DNA from: Clostridia bacterium
Lineage (GTDB): Bacteria; Bacillota; Clostridia; Oscillospirales; Acutalibacteraceae
DNA: 64,000 nucleotides
NCBI GenBank assembly: GCA_017407755.1
Contig: JAFQVY010000001.1
Coordinates: 124,001-188,000 of the forward strand
Reading direction: 5' to 3'
The notes beneath the pieces were generated by a model. That model did no database searches, was not told the DNA's origin, and worked only from the letters and a program-made list of their open reading frames with translations. Positions 1 to 9,140 of this stretch are shown here, piece by piece. The translations under genes were made by a program, and so were the position numbers. The stretch's first letter is position 1. Each line of letters opens with the position of its first letter.

Positions 1-175
1 CACCCTCTATATCTGTGTCAGCCACAACAGGAATACCATGAGCACCATGCACAATATTTTCACTGTCACCGTCAACGGAAACAGTCATAACCTCAACGTT
101 TGCACGTCTTAGCATATCAACTGTAGTTAAGGCTTCGATTTCTTCAAAGCCCTCAGCTAAAAAACAATAAAACAT
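1..175 (-). CDS. DJ-1/PfpI family protein, N-terminal part (runs off the window)
   Basis: Reading the minus strand from an ATG at 175 gives an opening MFYCFLAEGFEEIEALTTVD, which is the start of the DJ-1/ThiJ/PfpI fold (E-G-F-E-E-I-E signature with the conserved acidic residue). A strong Shine-Dalgarno, AAGGAGGG, lies a few bases upstream. Only about 58 codons are in the window, so the nucleophilic cysteine expected near residue 100 cannot be checked. It follows tmk by about 11 bases and is probably co-transcribed with thyX and tmk. Members act as glyoxalase/deglycase-like or stress proteins; which one this is cannot be told here. Confidence 0.85.
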   Translation of the reverse strand, partial: MFYCFLAEGFEEIEALTTVDMLRRANVEVMTVSVDGDSENIVHGAHGIPVVADTDIEG

Positions 176-186
176 AAGCACCCTCC

Positions 187-858
187 TTATTCAAATACCT
201 TTATAGCCTCTGCAAAAACCTTCTCTGCAATTTCTTCAATGCTGTAAGGATTTTCGCCGTCGCTGCACGCTATAACCGTCCAGCCAAGTTTTTCTGCGGC
301 AAAAAGTGCATTTTTTCTGCAAAGCTTCAGAAAATCCACGTTCTTTTCGTGCAAATCCTTTTTAGACTCGTCGCCCTCATAGCGTTTTGACATAAGACGC
401 TGAGAAATTTCAGTAGGCATATCAAGATAAATTACCTTATGAGGTTTGGGAAGCCCCATTTTAGAAAACTCAAAGTCATAAAGCCAGTTTAAGAACTCTT
501 CCTTTTCGCCGTCAGAAAGCTTTGAAAGCATATACACCGCATTAGAGGTAGTGTATCGGTCAAAAACAAAATTTGTACCCTTTAAAAAATCTGCCTTCCA
601 ATGCTTTAAGTAGCTTGCGATTCTGTCAACCGCATAAAAGGAAGAAGCCGCATAAGCATTAACCGCCATAGGGTCGTCGCCAAGCTCCCCACTTAAATAC
701 ATTTTAACCAAGGCTGAGCTTTGGCTGTCATAGTCGGGATAAGAAAGCCTTTTAATATCAAATTTTTCAGAAAGCTTCTCGCTGAGAAGCTTCGCCTGAG
801 TATTTTTACCTGAACCGTCTAAGCCTTCTATTACAATTATCTTACCCTTATTTTCCAT
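187..858 (-). CDS. tmk: Thymidylate (dTMP) kinase
   Basis: Phosphorylates dTMP to dTDP in the cytosol, the step after thymidylate synthase. The 223-residue length is normal for the family. The P-loop is at residues 12-20, reading GLDGSGKNT: the residue directly after the catalytic lysine is Asn rather than the usual Thr/Ser of a Walker A motif, although the rest of the loop is intact. The conserved DRY of the dTMP site is near residue 100 (FDRYTTSN). The start overlaps the last 11 bases of thyX, so the two genes are likely translationally coupled, a sensible pairing of consecutive enzymes of dTTP synthesis. Confidence 0.93.
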   Translation of the reverse strand: MENKGKIIVIEGLDGSGKNTQAKLLSEKLSEKFDIKRLSYPDYDSQSSALVKMYLSGELGDDPMAVNAYAASSFYAVDRIASYLKHWKADFLKGTNFVFDRYTTSNAVYMLSKLSDGEKEEFLNWLYDFEFSKMGLPKPHKVIYLDMPTEISQRLMSKRYEGDESKKDLHEKNVDFLKLCRKNALFAAEKLGWTVIACSDGENPYSIEEIAEKVFAEAIKVFE

Positions 859-1648
859 ACTTAGCTCTCATTTCCTTGATTTTTCCGCAGGTCATATTAC
901 CCTCAGGGCAGGCACCTCTTAAGCAGGAAGGGCCGCTGTTTTTAAAAAGGGTAGGTGCAGCTTCTTTGCAAAGAAGGAGCATCTGCTCTGCTACCTCCCT
1001 TATTTCCCACTGGGCACGGTTGCAGCAGCGGTGTGCAAAGAAATTTTCTAAGCTTCTTACGTTAAAGGTACATACAATCTTGGTTGTACAGGCATTAGGC
1101 AGAAGATATCTTGCATCTTCATTTGCTTTTTTAATAAAAGCCGAGCATTTTGACTTGTTTTCTTCCTTGTAGGCTTTAATGATTTCCTCATTACTGCCCT
1201 CATAGTCCTTGCCTGTTTCAGCCTTGATATACTTAACTGCCAAGGCGTCTCTTAAAAGTGAATACGCATCACGCTGAGTGTCGATTACATTCTGATAAAG
1301 CTTGTTGCATTCTTCGTCCTCTGAAATCTCAGGGGGAGTTACAAATTCAAAACTGTTGCCGTCAACATAACGCTGAGACTGCTGGCTGTAAGAGGCAATA
1401 CGATGGCGTACAAGCTGATGAGAGCAGGCACGGGAAATACCCTCAATTCCAAAGGTGAAGGTAGCGTGCTCTGTAGGGCTTGCATGGCCTAAATCTGCAA
1501 GCATCTCTACAAAAGATGCGGTTTTCTCAGGTGTAAGTCCTTCTTTTATATCTTCAATCCCGGAGGGTGAATAGCAAAGCTTAGCCGCCATTGCAACAAC
1601 CTCTTCAGGGTTTGGTGTGTGACAAAGTAAAGTAACCTTAGGTGCCAT
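848..1648 (-). CDS. thyX: Flavin-dependent thymidylate synthase ThyX
   Basis: Makes dTMP from dUMP with methylene-tetrahydrofolate and FAD/NADPH, replacing ThyA. The diagnostic RHRX7S motif is at residues 81-91 (RHRIASYSQQS), followed by the conserved Q-R. I start it at the ATG at 1648 rather than at an in-frame ATG ten codons earlier, because the Shine-Dalgarno CAGGAGG lies just upstream of this codon; that gives 266 residues, slightly longer than many family members because of a mid-protein insertion. It is first in a short operon thyX-tmk-(DJ-1). Confidence 0.95.
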   Translation of the reverse strand: MAPKVTLLCHTPNPEEVVAMAAKLCYSPSGIEDIKEGLTPEKTASFVEMLADLGHASPTEHATFTFGIEGISRACSHQLVRHRIASYSQQSQRYVDGNSFEFVTPPEISEDEECNKLYQNVIDTQRDAYSLLRDALAVKYIKAETGKDYEGSNEEIIKAYKEENKSKCSAFIKKANEDARYLLPNACTTKIVCTFNVRSLENFFAHRCCNRAQWEIREVAEQMLLLCKEAAPTLFKNSGPSCLRGACPEGNMTCGKIKEMRAKYGK

Positions 1649-1725
1649 AATAACCTCCTGTTTAGGGCAAAAGTACATATTACCCCATATTCTTTTTTAT
1701 TGTAACACAAGTATACACAAAAATC

Positions 1726-1756
1726 AACAGCAGGCTGAAAAAGCCTGCTGTTTTGT
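1726..1756 (-). terminator. Intrinsic terminator after the holin cassette
   Basis: A perfect 11-bp stem (1726-1736 with 1742-1752, five-base loop) follows the holin stop directly. On the minus strand it is followed by GATTTTTG. It closes the cassette and isolates it from thyX. Confidence 0.8.
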
Positions 1757-2184
1757 CATTTGTCTTTATTCTCTTTTTCCTTAAGTTGTAAAAGCACCGA
1801 CTTTAGCTTTTGGGGCATTGGTATTACTTTTGCGGCATTTTCAAAAACAGACAAGCCTTCGTTGGCAATAAAGAAAAGTATTGTAATCTCTCTTAGGGGT
1901 ACACCCTCAGGCATAATCCTTTGCAAGGTTACCGCCACACCTACAATAAGCACCATAAGCACTTTTTTTATAATACCCTTATAGCCTATTGAGCTTGAAA
2001 GCTTTTTTTCGTAAATTGCCGCAATTACTCCTGTTACGTAATCGACAACTATTAAAATAATCAGAGTTATAAGCAAACTGTCAAAGCCGCCTAAGAATTT
2101 TGACACATAGCCGAAAATCGTAGCCAGCACCATAGACACCGTAAATTTTGCGGCAGAAATGCCCGAAACGAATGGGTTATACAT
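1756..2184 (-). CDS. Phage-type holin (phi LC3 / toxin-secretion holin family)
   Basis: A 142-residue membrane protein with about three hydrophobic segments (roughly residues 12-50, 68-90 and 95-112), a charged loop and a Lys/Glu-rich C-terminus. The pattern, including VVDYVTGVIAA and a Y-K-G-I-x-K-K stretch, is that of the phage holin 4 / toxin secretion-lysis holin family. Holins make pores that let a muramidase reach the wall; relatives such as TcdE also export large clostridial proteins. Its start overlaps the end of the muramidase gene by 8 bases. No portal, capsid or integrase genes are nearby, so it is not part of an intact prophage. Confidence 0.85.
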   Translation of the reverse strand: MYNPFVSGISAAKFTVSMVLATIFGYVSKFLGGFDSLLITLIILIVVDYVTGVIAAIYEKKLSSSIGYKGIIKKVLMVLIVGVAVTLQRIMPEGVPLREITILFFIANEGLSVFENAAKVIPMPQKLKSVLLQLKEKENKDK

Positions 2185-3106
2185 CTTCTACACCTGCAAT
2201 TTTCTTCTGCAAGGCAGTGGCGTCTCTGATGTTCACCTTGCCGTCGCCGTTTACGTCGTTTCTTGCTTTATCAAAGCTTTCCTGTCGCCTTATGTTTACA
2301 AGATGCTCAAGGTCAGCAATAAACTTTAAATCGACTTCTGTATTTATAACTTCTAAGCCTAATGCAGTCTTTGCCTCTTTGATAGCGGCGTTTGTCAAAT
2401 TGCCCTGTTTGTTATCTATAGGCTTTACAAAGGTTTTGACAATACCCTGTGCATAAGCCTGCCTGAGCAAAGCCTGCACTCCTGCAACCTCAAGACTTTG
2501 CTCCTCTTTGGGTTTGGTCTTTATAAGGCTTTGGTTATAGATAACGTTCATATCCACATTGCCCGAAACGCCGTCTGCTTTAGCCTCTGAGGTGTACTGC
2601 CATATATCGCATTTAAACTCAGGCTCACTGTTATACTGTGCAAGCCATACAAAGTAAGTGCCGTAAAGTCCGCTGTAGTCAAGATAATTTTCAAACCAGT
2701 TCGCATTGGCATAAATGCCTACTCTAAACCCTGCATCTGAAATCACCTTCATAAAAGCCTTTGCCATTTTGGTAAGGGTAGCCTTGCCCAAAGAGGTCTG
2801 AGAATTGTCTTCCATATCATAAAACAGAGGGAGTTCAAAGCTCTTGCCCTTAATAACCTTTAAGAAAGCCTGAGCTTCTTTTCTGGCGTCTGCCTCATCG
2901 ACCGCATAAGAATACCAATAAGCACCAAGCTTTACGCCTGCCGCTTTTGCTTTTTTGTAGCTCGCTTCAAACTCAGCGTCAATCTGAGAAGCCTCTCTGC
3001 CAAAGCCTGCGCGTAAAATCGCGTAGTCAATACCGCTTGCCTTAACTTTTTTAAAGTCAATGCTACCCTGCCACTCAGAAACATCAATACATTTTAAATC
3101 TGCTAT
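2177..3106 (-). CDS. GH25 muramidase (lysozyme) with C-terminal half dockerin; apparent AUA start
   Basis: Cleaves peptidoglycan between MurNAc and GlcNAc. The GH25 pattern is complete only if translation begins upstream of every ATG/GTG/TTG: CIDVSEWQG (catalytic-site Asp at residue 8) and FYDMEDN (Asp97, Glu99). An in-frame TAG lies two codons before an ATA at 3106-3104, and a perfect AAGGAGG sits 8-9 bases before that ATA, so AUA is the best start (309 residues). The first in-frame ATG (2815) falls inside the active site. The last 26 residues contain a single dockerin F-hand (DVNGDGKVNIRDATALQKKI); a normal dockerin has two. No signal peptide is seen, consistent with holin-dependent release. 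The ribosome-binding site overlaps the stop of the upstream phosphoesterase gene. Confidence 0.85.
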   Translation of the reverse strand: MADLKCIDVSEWQGSIDFKKVKASGIDYAILRAGFGREASQIDAEFEASYKKAKAAGVKLGAYWYSYAVDEADARKEAQAFLKVIKGKSFELPLFYDMEDNSQTSLGKATLTKMAKAFMKVISDAGFRVGIYANANWFENYLDYSGLYGTYFVWLAQYNSEPEFKCDIWQYTSEAKADGVSGNVDMNVIYNQSLIKTKPKEEQSLEVAGVQALLRQAYAQGIVKTFVKPIDNKQGNLTNAAIKEAKTALGLEVINTEVDLKFIADLEHLVNIRRQESFDKARNDVNGDGKVNIRDATALQKKIAGVEDV

Positions 3107-3119
3107 TTTCTACACCTCC

Positions 3120-6100
3120 TTAGTAACTGATTACACGGTCTTCTCCTGCACCGATTTTGGTAGCATAGATTTTGCCCTCTGCCTTATTTACCGTGAAAAC
3201 ATCAAAGGACTGCTCAGTTACTGTACCTGCTATACGCTCTGCCTTTAATTCTGCGGTGTTTTCCTCTTTTGCATCACATCTTGTTGTAATAACGGGAACG
3301 CCGCCTGTTACAGCATTATGGTCATAATGAACATGACCTGCAAAGTAGCCTACTAAACTGCCTTTTGCATTTGAAAAATCAGCGTTAACATTAACATAAT
3401 CATAGCCGTGCTCTGCTTCTGCAATTTCCTCATTAACAGTGATGATTATATTTTCGGGGTTTGCTGGAGTATCAAAAGCAAAGCGAACATAGCCTGTGGT
3501 AGCTGCACCGCCCTGTAAAACTGTGAATTTATGAGTATTACCGTTTTCCAACTCATAACTCCAGTAAGCATTGGGCATTGCAGAAACGTATTCAGCCTCG
3601 TTAAATGTGTCGTCACTTAACCATTGTCCTGCTCTGTCAACATTTGCGACAAAATCCACGCCCTTGATTCTCACAACATCACCCGTAGTTGCATAGATTT
3701 TATTTGTAACTGTTTTGCCACTCTGTGCAGAAATACCGCCAGAAGTAATGCGATAACCGTTAATCCAGTTTGATGTATCGGTTGTGTTGTCTGAAAGAGG
3801 CTTTGCAAGATTTGTATAAGATACTCCCTTTGCTGTGCCTGCATATTCACCGCTGTAAGCTGTTTTATTCTTATAAGCATTAAGCACGCCCTGCATAATG
3901 TTACTGTCGGCAATTTCTTGCCATAAGGGGCAGTGTCCTGCCACAATAACGCTCCACGAATCAGAGGGAATATTATTTAAAGCTTCAATCACTAAGTCAA
4001 ACTGACTCTGAGTAAATCTCATAAGCCACATTTTGGGGTAAAGAGAAGTTCCGTCTTCCTGAAGCTCATAGTCGTTACACTGGGTGTTAAGGACGATATA
4101 GCGAACCTTGTTGGCTGTATCATCTACATAATAACCGCTTCCCCTTTCGTCAAAACAGACATCACCTGTAACACCGACCTTACGGTAAATTGCACTGTGT
4201 AGTTCAGCGGGAGTTAAATTATTTACATAAGTTTCACGCTCTGCTTCGGGTTTAAGGTTTCCGCTTGCATCGGTGTTGTTGTATTCGCCGTCTTTGTCTC
4301 TGTCTAAAAAACCGTAACTGCCGTCGTGGTTACCTTCTGTCTGCAAAAGTCTGTTTCTGACAGGTGACAGCATTTCTTCTATAGCCTCATTCTCAGCCAG
4401 TAATAATTCTTTTGTAGTGTGGCAACCGCGGGTCTGTAAATCACCGAGGCATAAAGCATATTTGATACTGCATTCATCAAGAATCTTTTTAGCAAGCAAA
4501 GGTGAATTTTTGCCTAAGTTTGAGGGGTAGTGCATATCGGTCATAACAATAAAGCTGAAACAGTCTTTTCCGCCCTTTGTCTGCAAAGCATTAATTGCGG
4601 AAATTTTTCCTTCAATATGCTCCTGCCAGTATGAGGGAATGACGTCCTCATCACTTTCGCCACTGGCGGAGGTTGTAATCAGCTCAGCCGTGCCCTTGAA
4701 GATATTGAGTGCATAAACCTTAAGGGTTGAAGAATTAAACACCTCAAGCATTTTATCGGTTACAACGCCGGTTTGTGGGTTTGTAACTTCATAATACCTG
4801 CCGTAGCAATAGCCCTGACCCACCAAAGCTCCTATCTGTGCTTCTGCTTTGAAATGATATATTCTGTTCTTGGCAAAGCTGTATCTCTGCATTTCTTCTA
4901 TACTGTTAAAAACATCAGCAACCGTAAGCTTAGCACTGTTTTCAATATACTCTACTCTCGGAGTAAGAGCATCTACCTTGTAAGCGTTGTAAGTGTCGCT
5001 ATCGAAATTGTGACGGACTGTCCAGCTCTCGCCGCTTGCAAGGTTTAAAAGGTAAATCTCACCGCTGGTATGTGTTGGTGAGCCTACGGCAAAAAATTCG
5101 CCTGAAATATAACCTGTGTCCTTGATGGTTGTGTTTTCGCTATCAGAAACATTAAGCTTCACAACACCAATTTTACCGCTCATACTGATATATCCTATCT
5201 TAGCGTACAAGTCCTCAAAGGTTTTTAACTCCTGACCTAACGAGGTACAGCATTTTTCAAGGTAAGTTCTGTCAAGCTTTAAGGGGGTAATTGTGCCGTC
5301 AGGCACACCAAGGCGTATATATTCAAATCGGTAAACATGCACAATACCGTCACCTTCGTAGTAGCGGTTGATTTTCCACTTTGAGCCGTCGGTAAGGTTA
5401 ATAATATAAATTGTTTCGCCTGTTGGAAACTTAACGCCAATCGCATAACAAAGACCGTTTATTGTGGTGTCGTAGGCGGCTACGTAAATATTAAGGTTTA
5501 CAAGTGCAATACTTCCGCCATCATTTGAGCAGCCTATAGCTTTCAGAAGTGCTTCCGCACCTCTTATTTGCTCAACATTAATCTTCTTTTCCCAGTAACT
5601 TCGGTCGAGTTTAGCAGGAGGTATGGTGCCGTCACCTAAAGCAACCAATGAGGAAATTCCCGAATCAACGTAAATTCCTTTTTGTACATCGTATGTAAAC
5701 CAATTGCCGTTTGTGCCAACATAGGGCATTTTTGCAGAGGCTTTCTCCACTTTGCCGTAAAGCTCATTAAGAGTTTCTTCAAAATGTAGAAATTCAGAGT
5801 TTGAGTTTTTAAACTCCTTGTCCTCTTCACTTGTCTCGCCTGCAAAAAAGACGTCAGAGGTAGTGTGGTAAACCTCCTTGTCGGCTGAAAAAGCCTTAAT
5901 CTGTGCCTTGATAATTCCGCTTTTAAAAATGTGGCTTTCTTCAACATTCCAGGTAAGGAAGGTACCCTCTGAGGTAATAGTTGAAGGAAGCACAAAAAAG
6001 TTGTGTCTGCCGTCGTCAAAGGTAAGGTAAAGACGGTAGAGCCATCCGCTTTGGGTGCTTGAGCGGATAAAAAATTTCTTTTGAGTGTGAAGATTGTCAC

Positions 6101-6164
6101 CTGAAAATCCGACAAATCTTTCACCCTCTGGGATGGTAAGAATTCCATCCGAGATAGTAATCAT
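3120..6164 (-). CDS. Phage tail/baseplate-like protein fused to a calcineurin-like metallophosphoesterase
   Basis: A 1014-residue protein starting at the ATG at 6164, which has GGAGGTG just upstream. The N-terminal ~130 residues (opening MITISDGILTIPEGERFVGF) resemble BppU-type phage baseplate/tail proteins. The middle carries repeated tail-fibre-like segments, for example GTIPPAKLDRSYW and GTITPLKLDRTYL. The C-terminal half holds a full calcineurin-like phosphoesterase motif set: DMH (~543), GDLQ (~574), GNHD (~613), GHCP (~744) and GHVH (~943). There is no signal peptide or membrane anchor. It is followed directly by the GH25 muramidase and holin, which suggests these serve to release it. 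The substrate is unknown; phosphodiester-rich wall polymers or phospholipids are guesses. Confidence 0.8.
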   Translation of the reverse strand: MITISDGILTIPEGERFVGFSGDNLHTQKKFFIRSSTQSGWLYRLYLTFDDGRHNFFVLPSTITSEGTFLTWNVEESHIFKSGIIKAQIKAFSADKEVYHTTSDVFFAGETSEEDKEFKNSNSEFLHFEETLNELYGKVEKASAKMPYVGTNGNWFTYDVQKGIYVDSGISSLVALGDGTIPPAKLDRSYWEKKINVEQIRGAEALLKAIGCSNDGGSIALVNLNIYVAAYDTTINGLCYAIGVKFPTGETIYIINLTDGSKWKINRYYEGDGIVHVYRFEYIRLGVPDGTITPLKLDRTYLEKCCTSLGQELKTFEDLYAKIGYISMSGKIGVVKLNVSDSENTTIKDTGYISGEFFAVGSPTHTSGEIYLLNLASGESWTVRHNFDSDTYNAYKVDALTPRVEYIENSAKLTVADVFNSIEEMQRYSFAKNRIYHFKAEAQIGALVGQGYCYGRYYEVTNPQTGVVTDKMLEVFNSSTLKVYALNIFKGTAELITTSASGESDEDVIPSYWQEHIEGKISAINALQTKGGKDCFSFIVMTDMHYPSNLGKNSPLLAKKILDECSIKYALCLGDLQTRGCHTTKELLLAENEAIEEMLSPVRNRLLQTEGNHDGSYGFLDRDKDGEYNNTDASGNLKPEAERETYVNNLTPAELHSAIYRKVGVTGDVCFDERGSGYYVDDTANKVRYIVLNTQCNDYELQEDGTSLYPKMWLMRFTQSQFDLVIEALNNIPSDSWSVIVAGHCPLWQEIADSNIMQGVLNAYKNKTAYSGEYAGTAKGVSYTNLAKPLSDNTTDTSNWINGYRITSGGISAQSGKTVTNKIYATTGDVVRIKGVDFVANVDRAGQWLSDDTFNEAEYVSAMPNAYWSYELENGNTHKFTVLQGGAATTGYVRFAFDTPANPENIIITVNEEIAEAEHGYDYVNVNADFSNAKGSLVGYFAGHVHYDHNAVTGGVPVITTRCDAKEENTAELKAERIAGTVTEQSFDVFTVNKAEGKIYATKIGAGEDRVISY

Positions 6165-6195
6165 ATAATACACCTCCATATACAGGCATAAAAAA

Positions 6196-6228
6196 AGAAA
6201 AAATTGCACTAAAAAGTGCAATTTTTTC
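6196..6228 (-). terminator. Intrinsic terminator after uvrA
   Basis: An 11-bp stem (6200-6210 with 6215-6225) is followed on the minus strand by TTTTTTC and a further run of seven T. It lies directly after the uvrA stop and only about 35 bases before the start of the phosphoesterase gene, leaving little room for a promoter for that gene. Confidence 0.85.
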
Positions 6229-6231
6229 GAC

Positions 6232-9057
6232 TTACTCTAAAATTTTCTTTAAAAAGGTTCCTGTATAAGAGTTTTCGCAGTTTGCAATTTCCTCAGGAGT
6301 ACCCTCAACTATTATGGTTCCTCCACCGTCTCCCCCTTCGGGGCCAAGGTCAATAATATGGTCGGCGGTTTTTATAAGGTCAAGGTTGTGCTCGATAACA
6401 ATAACCGTGTTACCTGCATCAACAAGCTTCTGTAAAACCTCAATAAGCTTGTGCACGTCTGCAGTGTGAAGTCCCGTTGTAGGCTCATCAAGAATATACA
6501 CGGTTTTGCCTGTGCTTCTCTTACTAAGCTCTGTGGCAAGCTTAACTCGCTGAGCCTCGCCACCCGAAAGAGTGGGAGCAGGCTGACCGATTTTAATATA
6601 CCCAAGACCAACGTCGCAAAGGGTTTTGAGCTTACGCTCGATTTTGGGCATATTCTGGAAAAACTCCCTGCCCTCTTCGGCGGTCATTTCCAAAACATCG
6701 TAAATTGACTTGCCCTTATATTTAACTTCCAAGGTTTCGTGGTTATATCTTCTGCCCTTACAAACCTCGCAGGGCACATAAACATCAGGCAGAAAGTGCA
6801 TCTCAATTTTTATAATGCCGTCGCCTTCGCAGCTTTCGCATCTTCCTCCCTTTATATTAAAGGAAAATCTGCCTGCGCTATAACCTTTGAGCTTTGCCTC
6901 CTGGGTACTCGCAAAAAGCTCCCTTATATCTGTAAACACACCTGTATAGGTTGCAGGGTTTGAGCGTGGAGTTCTGCCTATGGGGCTCTGGTCAATGGCA
7001 ATCACCTTGTCAAGATGCTCCATACCCACAATTTTCTTGCATTTGCCGGGCTTTACCTTTGTGCCGTTTAATTCACTTGCCAGAGCCTTATATAAAATCT
7101 CATTTACAAGTGAGGACTTACCCGAACCCGAAACACCCGTAACACAAATAAACTTGCCCAAAGGAAACTCAACGTCAATATTTTTAAGGTTATTTTGCTT
7201 AGCACCGATTACCTTAAGCTTTTTGCCGTTTCCTTTTCGGCGGTTTTCAGGCACCGGCACTTGTCTTTTGCCGCTAAGGTACTGACCTGTTATGGATTTT
7301 TCATTTGCCATAATTTCTTCTGCAGTACCCTCTGCAATAATCATACCGCCGTGAACGCCTGCACCGGGACCGATATCAATAATATGGTCAGCAGAAAGCA
7401 TGGTGTCAGTGTCGTGCTCTACAACAATAACTGTGTTGCCTAAGTCACGAAGTCTTTTAAGGGTGAAAAGAAGCTTTTCATTGTCCCTTTGGTGAAGACC
7501 GATGCTTGGTTCGTCAAGTATATAAAGCACCCCTGTGAGAGAGCTTCCTATCTGGGTAGCAAGGCGGATTCGCTGGCTTTCTCCGCCTGAAAGAGTACCT
7601 GCCGTACGCGAAAGTGTAAGATAACCAAGTCCTACGTTTTTAAGAAAAGAAAGCCGCTCGTTAATCTCTTTTACAATAGGTGCGGCAATCATCATATCCC
7701 TCTTTGAAAGGGTCGCGGCCTCTACAAATTTTAAAGCATTATCCACCGACATATCACAAAATTCAGCAATATTTATATCGCTTACTGTAACGCCCAAGGC
7801 AACCTTAGAAAGCCTTTGTCCCCCACATTCATCGCAGGGAATCGAGGACATAAACCCCTCTATTTCTTCCTTTATCCAGTTGCTGTTTGTTTGATGATAG
7901 CGCCTGTCAAGGTTATTAAGAACGCCCTCAAAGGGAGCATAATATTCCTGATTTTTACCAAAGGGTGTAGAGCGTACAAGGCGGATTTTTTCGCCCTTTG
8001 TGCCGTAAAGAAGAATATCCACAATTTCTTCAGGCAAGTCACAGATAGGTGTATCAAGCGAAAAGTCGTAATGCTCACTTAAACCCTTGTAGTACATATA
8101 GGCGATAGTGTTGCCCTCCATCGCCCAACCACCTGCCTTGATGCCGCCCTGCGCAACGCTTTTATTCTTGTCGGGAATTATCCTGTCAGGGTCAAGCCGC
8201 ATAAATACACCGAGTCCTGTACACTTTGGACAGGCACCATAGGGTGCATTAAAGGAAAACATACGTGGGCTTAGCTCGTCAATGCAAGCGCCGTGGTCGG
8301 GACAAGCATAGCTCTGAGAAAATAAAATGTCCTCTTTATCGGGAATATTTATAATTATAAGTCCGTTTGTCAGTTTCGAAGCAGTTTCAATGCTGTCAGC
8401 CAAACGTGAGCGGATGTCCTCTTTAATTACAAGTCGGTCAACAACAACGTCAACAGAATGCTTTTTATTCTTTTCAAGCTTAATATTTTCCGAAAGGTCG
8501 TACATTATGCCGTCAACACGAACTCGCACAAAGCCGCCTTTTCTGGCACTTTCAAGCTCCTTTTGGTGCTCGCCCTTTCTATCTCTTACCACAGGGGCAA
8601 GAATCTGAATACGGGTACCTTCCTCCATTTTTAAAACCTTGTCCACAATCTGGTCAATAGACTGGGTTTTGATTTCTCTGCCGCAAACAGGGCAGTGAGG
8701 CACACCTACACGGGCGTAAAGAAGTCGCAGATAATCGTAAATTTCCGTAACTGTACCAACGGTGGAGCGGGGATTTTTTGAGGTGGTTTTCTGGTCAATG
8801 GAAATTGCAGGAGAAAGCCCGTCGATAGAGTCAACGTCAGGCTTGTCCATCTGACCTAAGAAAAGTCTTGCATAAGAAGAAAGGGACTCTACATAACGCC
8901 TCTGACCCTCGGCATATATTGTGTCGAAGGCAAGAGAAGATTTACCTGAACCTGAAAGTCCTGTCATAACAACAAGCTTGTCTCTCGGAATATCTACATC
9001 TATATTTTTAAGGTTGTGTTCTCTGGCACCACGCACCGAAATTTTATCCTGTGGCAC
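6232..9057 (-). CDS. uvrA: UvrABC system protein A (excinuclease ATPase)
   Basis: DNA-damage recognition subunit of nucleotide excision repair. It has two ABC ATPase halves, with Walker A motifs near residue 35 (GLSGSGKSS) and in the second half (GVSGSGKSS), signature motifs LSGGES and LSGGEA, and the zinc-binding Cys clusters (CPVC, CPKC, CESC/CEVC). I place the start at the GTG at 9057, since AAGGAG lies 8 bases before it; an earlier in-frame GTG at 9066 would overlap the ribosome-binding site. That gives 941 residues, normal for UvrA. It ends in a strong terminator. No uvrB is next to it. Confidence 0.97.
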   Translation of the reverse strand: MPQDKISVRGAREHNLKNIDVDIPRDKLVVMTGLSGSGKSSLAFDTIYAEGQRRYVESLSSYARLFLGQMDKPDVDSIDGLSPAISIDQKTTSKNPRSTVGTVTEIYDYLRLLYARVGVPHCPVCGREIKTQSIDQIVDKVLKMEEGTRIQILAPVVRDRKGEHQKELESARKGGFVRVRVDGIMYDLSENIKLEKNKKHSVDVVVDRLVIKEDIRSRLADSIETASKLTNGLIIINIPDKEDILFSQSYACPDHGACIDELSPRMFSFNAPYGACPKCTGLGVFMRLDPDRIIPDKNKSVAQGGIKAGGWAMEGNTIAYMYYKGLSEHYDFSLDTPICDLPEEIVDILLYGTKGEKIRLVRSTPFGKNQEYYAPFEGVLNNLDRRYHQTNSNWIKEEIEGFMSSIPCDECGGQRLSKVALGVTVSDINIAEFCDMSVDNALKFVEAATLSKRDMMIAAPIVKEINERLSFLKNVGLGYLTLSRTAGTLSGGESQRIRLATQIGSSLTGVLYILDEPSIGLHQRDNEKLLFTLKRLRDLGNTVIVVEHDTDTMLSADHIIDIGPGAGVHGGMIIAEGTAEEIMANEKSITGQYLSGKRQVPVPENRRKGNGKKLKVIGAKQNNLKNIDVEFPLGKFICVTGVSGSGKSSLVNEILYKALASELNGTKVKPGKCKKIVGMEHLDKVIAIDQSPIGRTPRSNPATYTGVFTDIRELFASTQEAKLKGYSAGRFSFNIKGGRCESCEGDGIIKIEMHFLPDVYVPCEVCKGRRYNHETLEVKYKGKSIYDVLEMTAEEGREFFQNMPKIERKLKTLCDVGLGYIKIGQPAPTLSGGEAQRVKLATELSKRSTGKTVYILDEPTTGLHTADVHKLIEVLQKLVDAGNTVIVIEHNLDLIKTADHIIDLGPEGGDGGGTIIVEGTPEEIANCENSYTGTFLKKILE

Positions 9058-9081
9058 TAGTATCACTCCTTTTCAAGTAAG

Positions 9082-9123
9082 AAACGGGTAACGGGCGGTG
9101 CTTTTCCGCTACGTTACCCGTTT
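9082..9123 (-). terminator. Large hairpin between ftsH and uvrA, possible terminator
   Basis: A 12-bp perfect inverted repeat (9082-9093 with 9112-9123) encloses a small GC-rich inner stem. The T-run on the minus strand is short and interrupted, so it may be a weak terminator or a processing/stability hairpin between ftsH and uvrA. Confidence 0.5.
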
Positions 9124-9140
9124 ACTATTAGTATTTTAAG

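Noticed and set aside
1756..6164. An intact prophage
   Set aside because: Only lysis and one tail-like gene are present; no structural, replication, integration or repressor genes, and no attachment-site repeats were seen.
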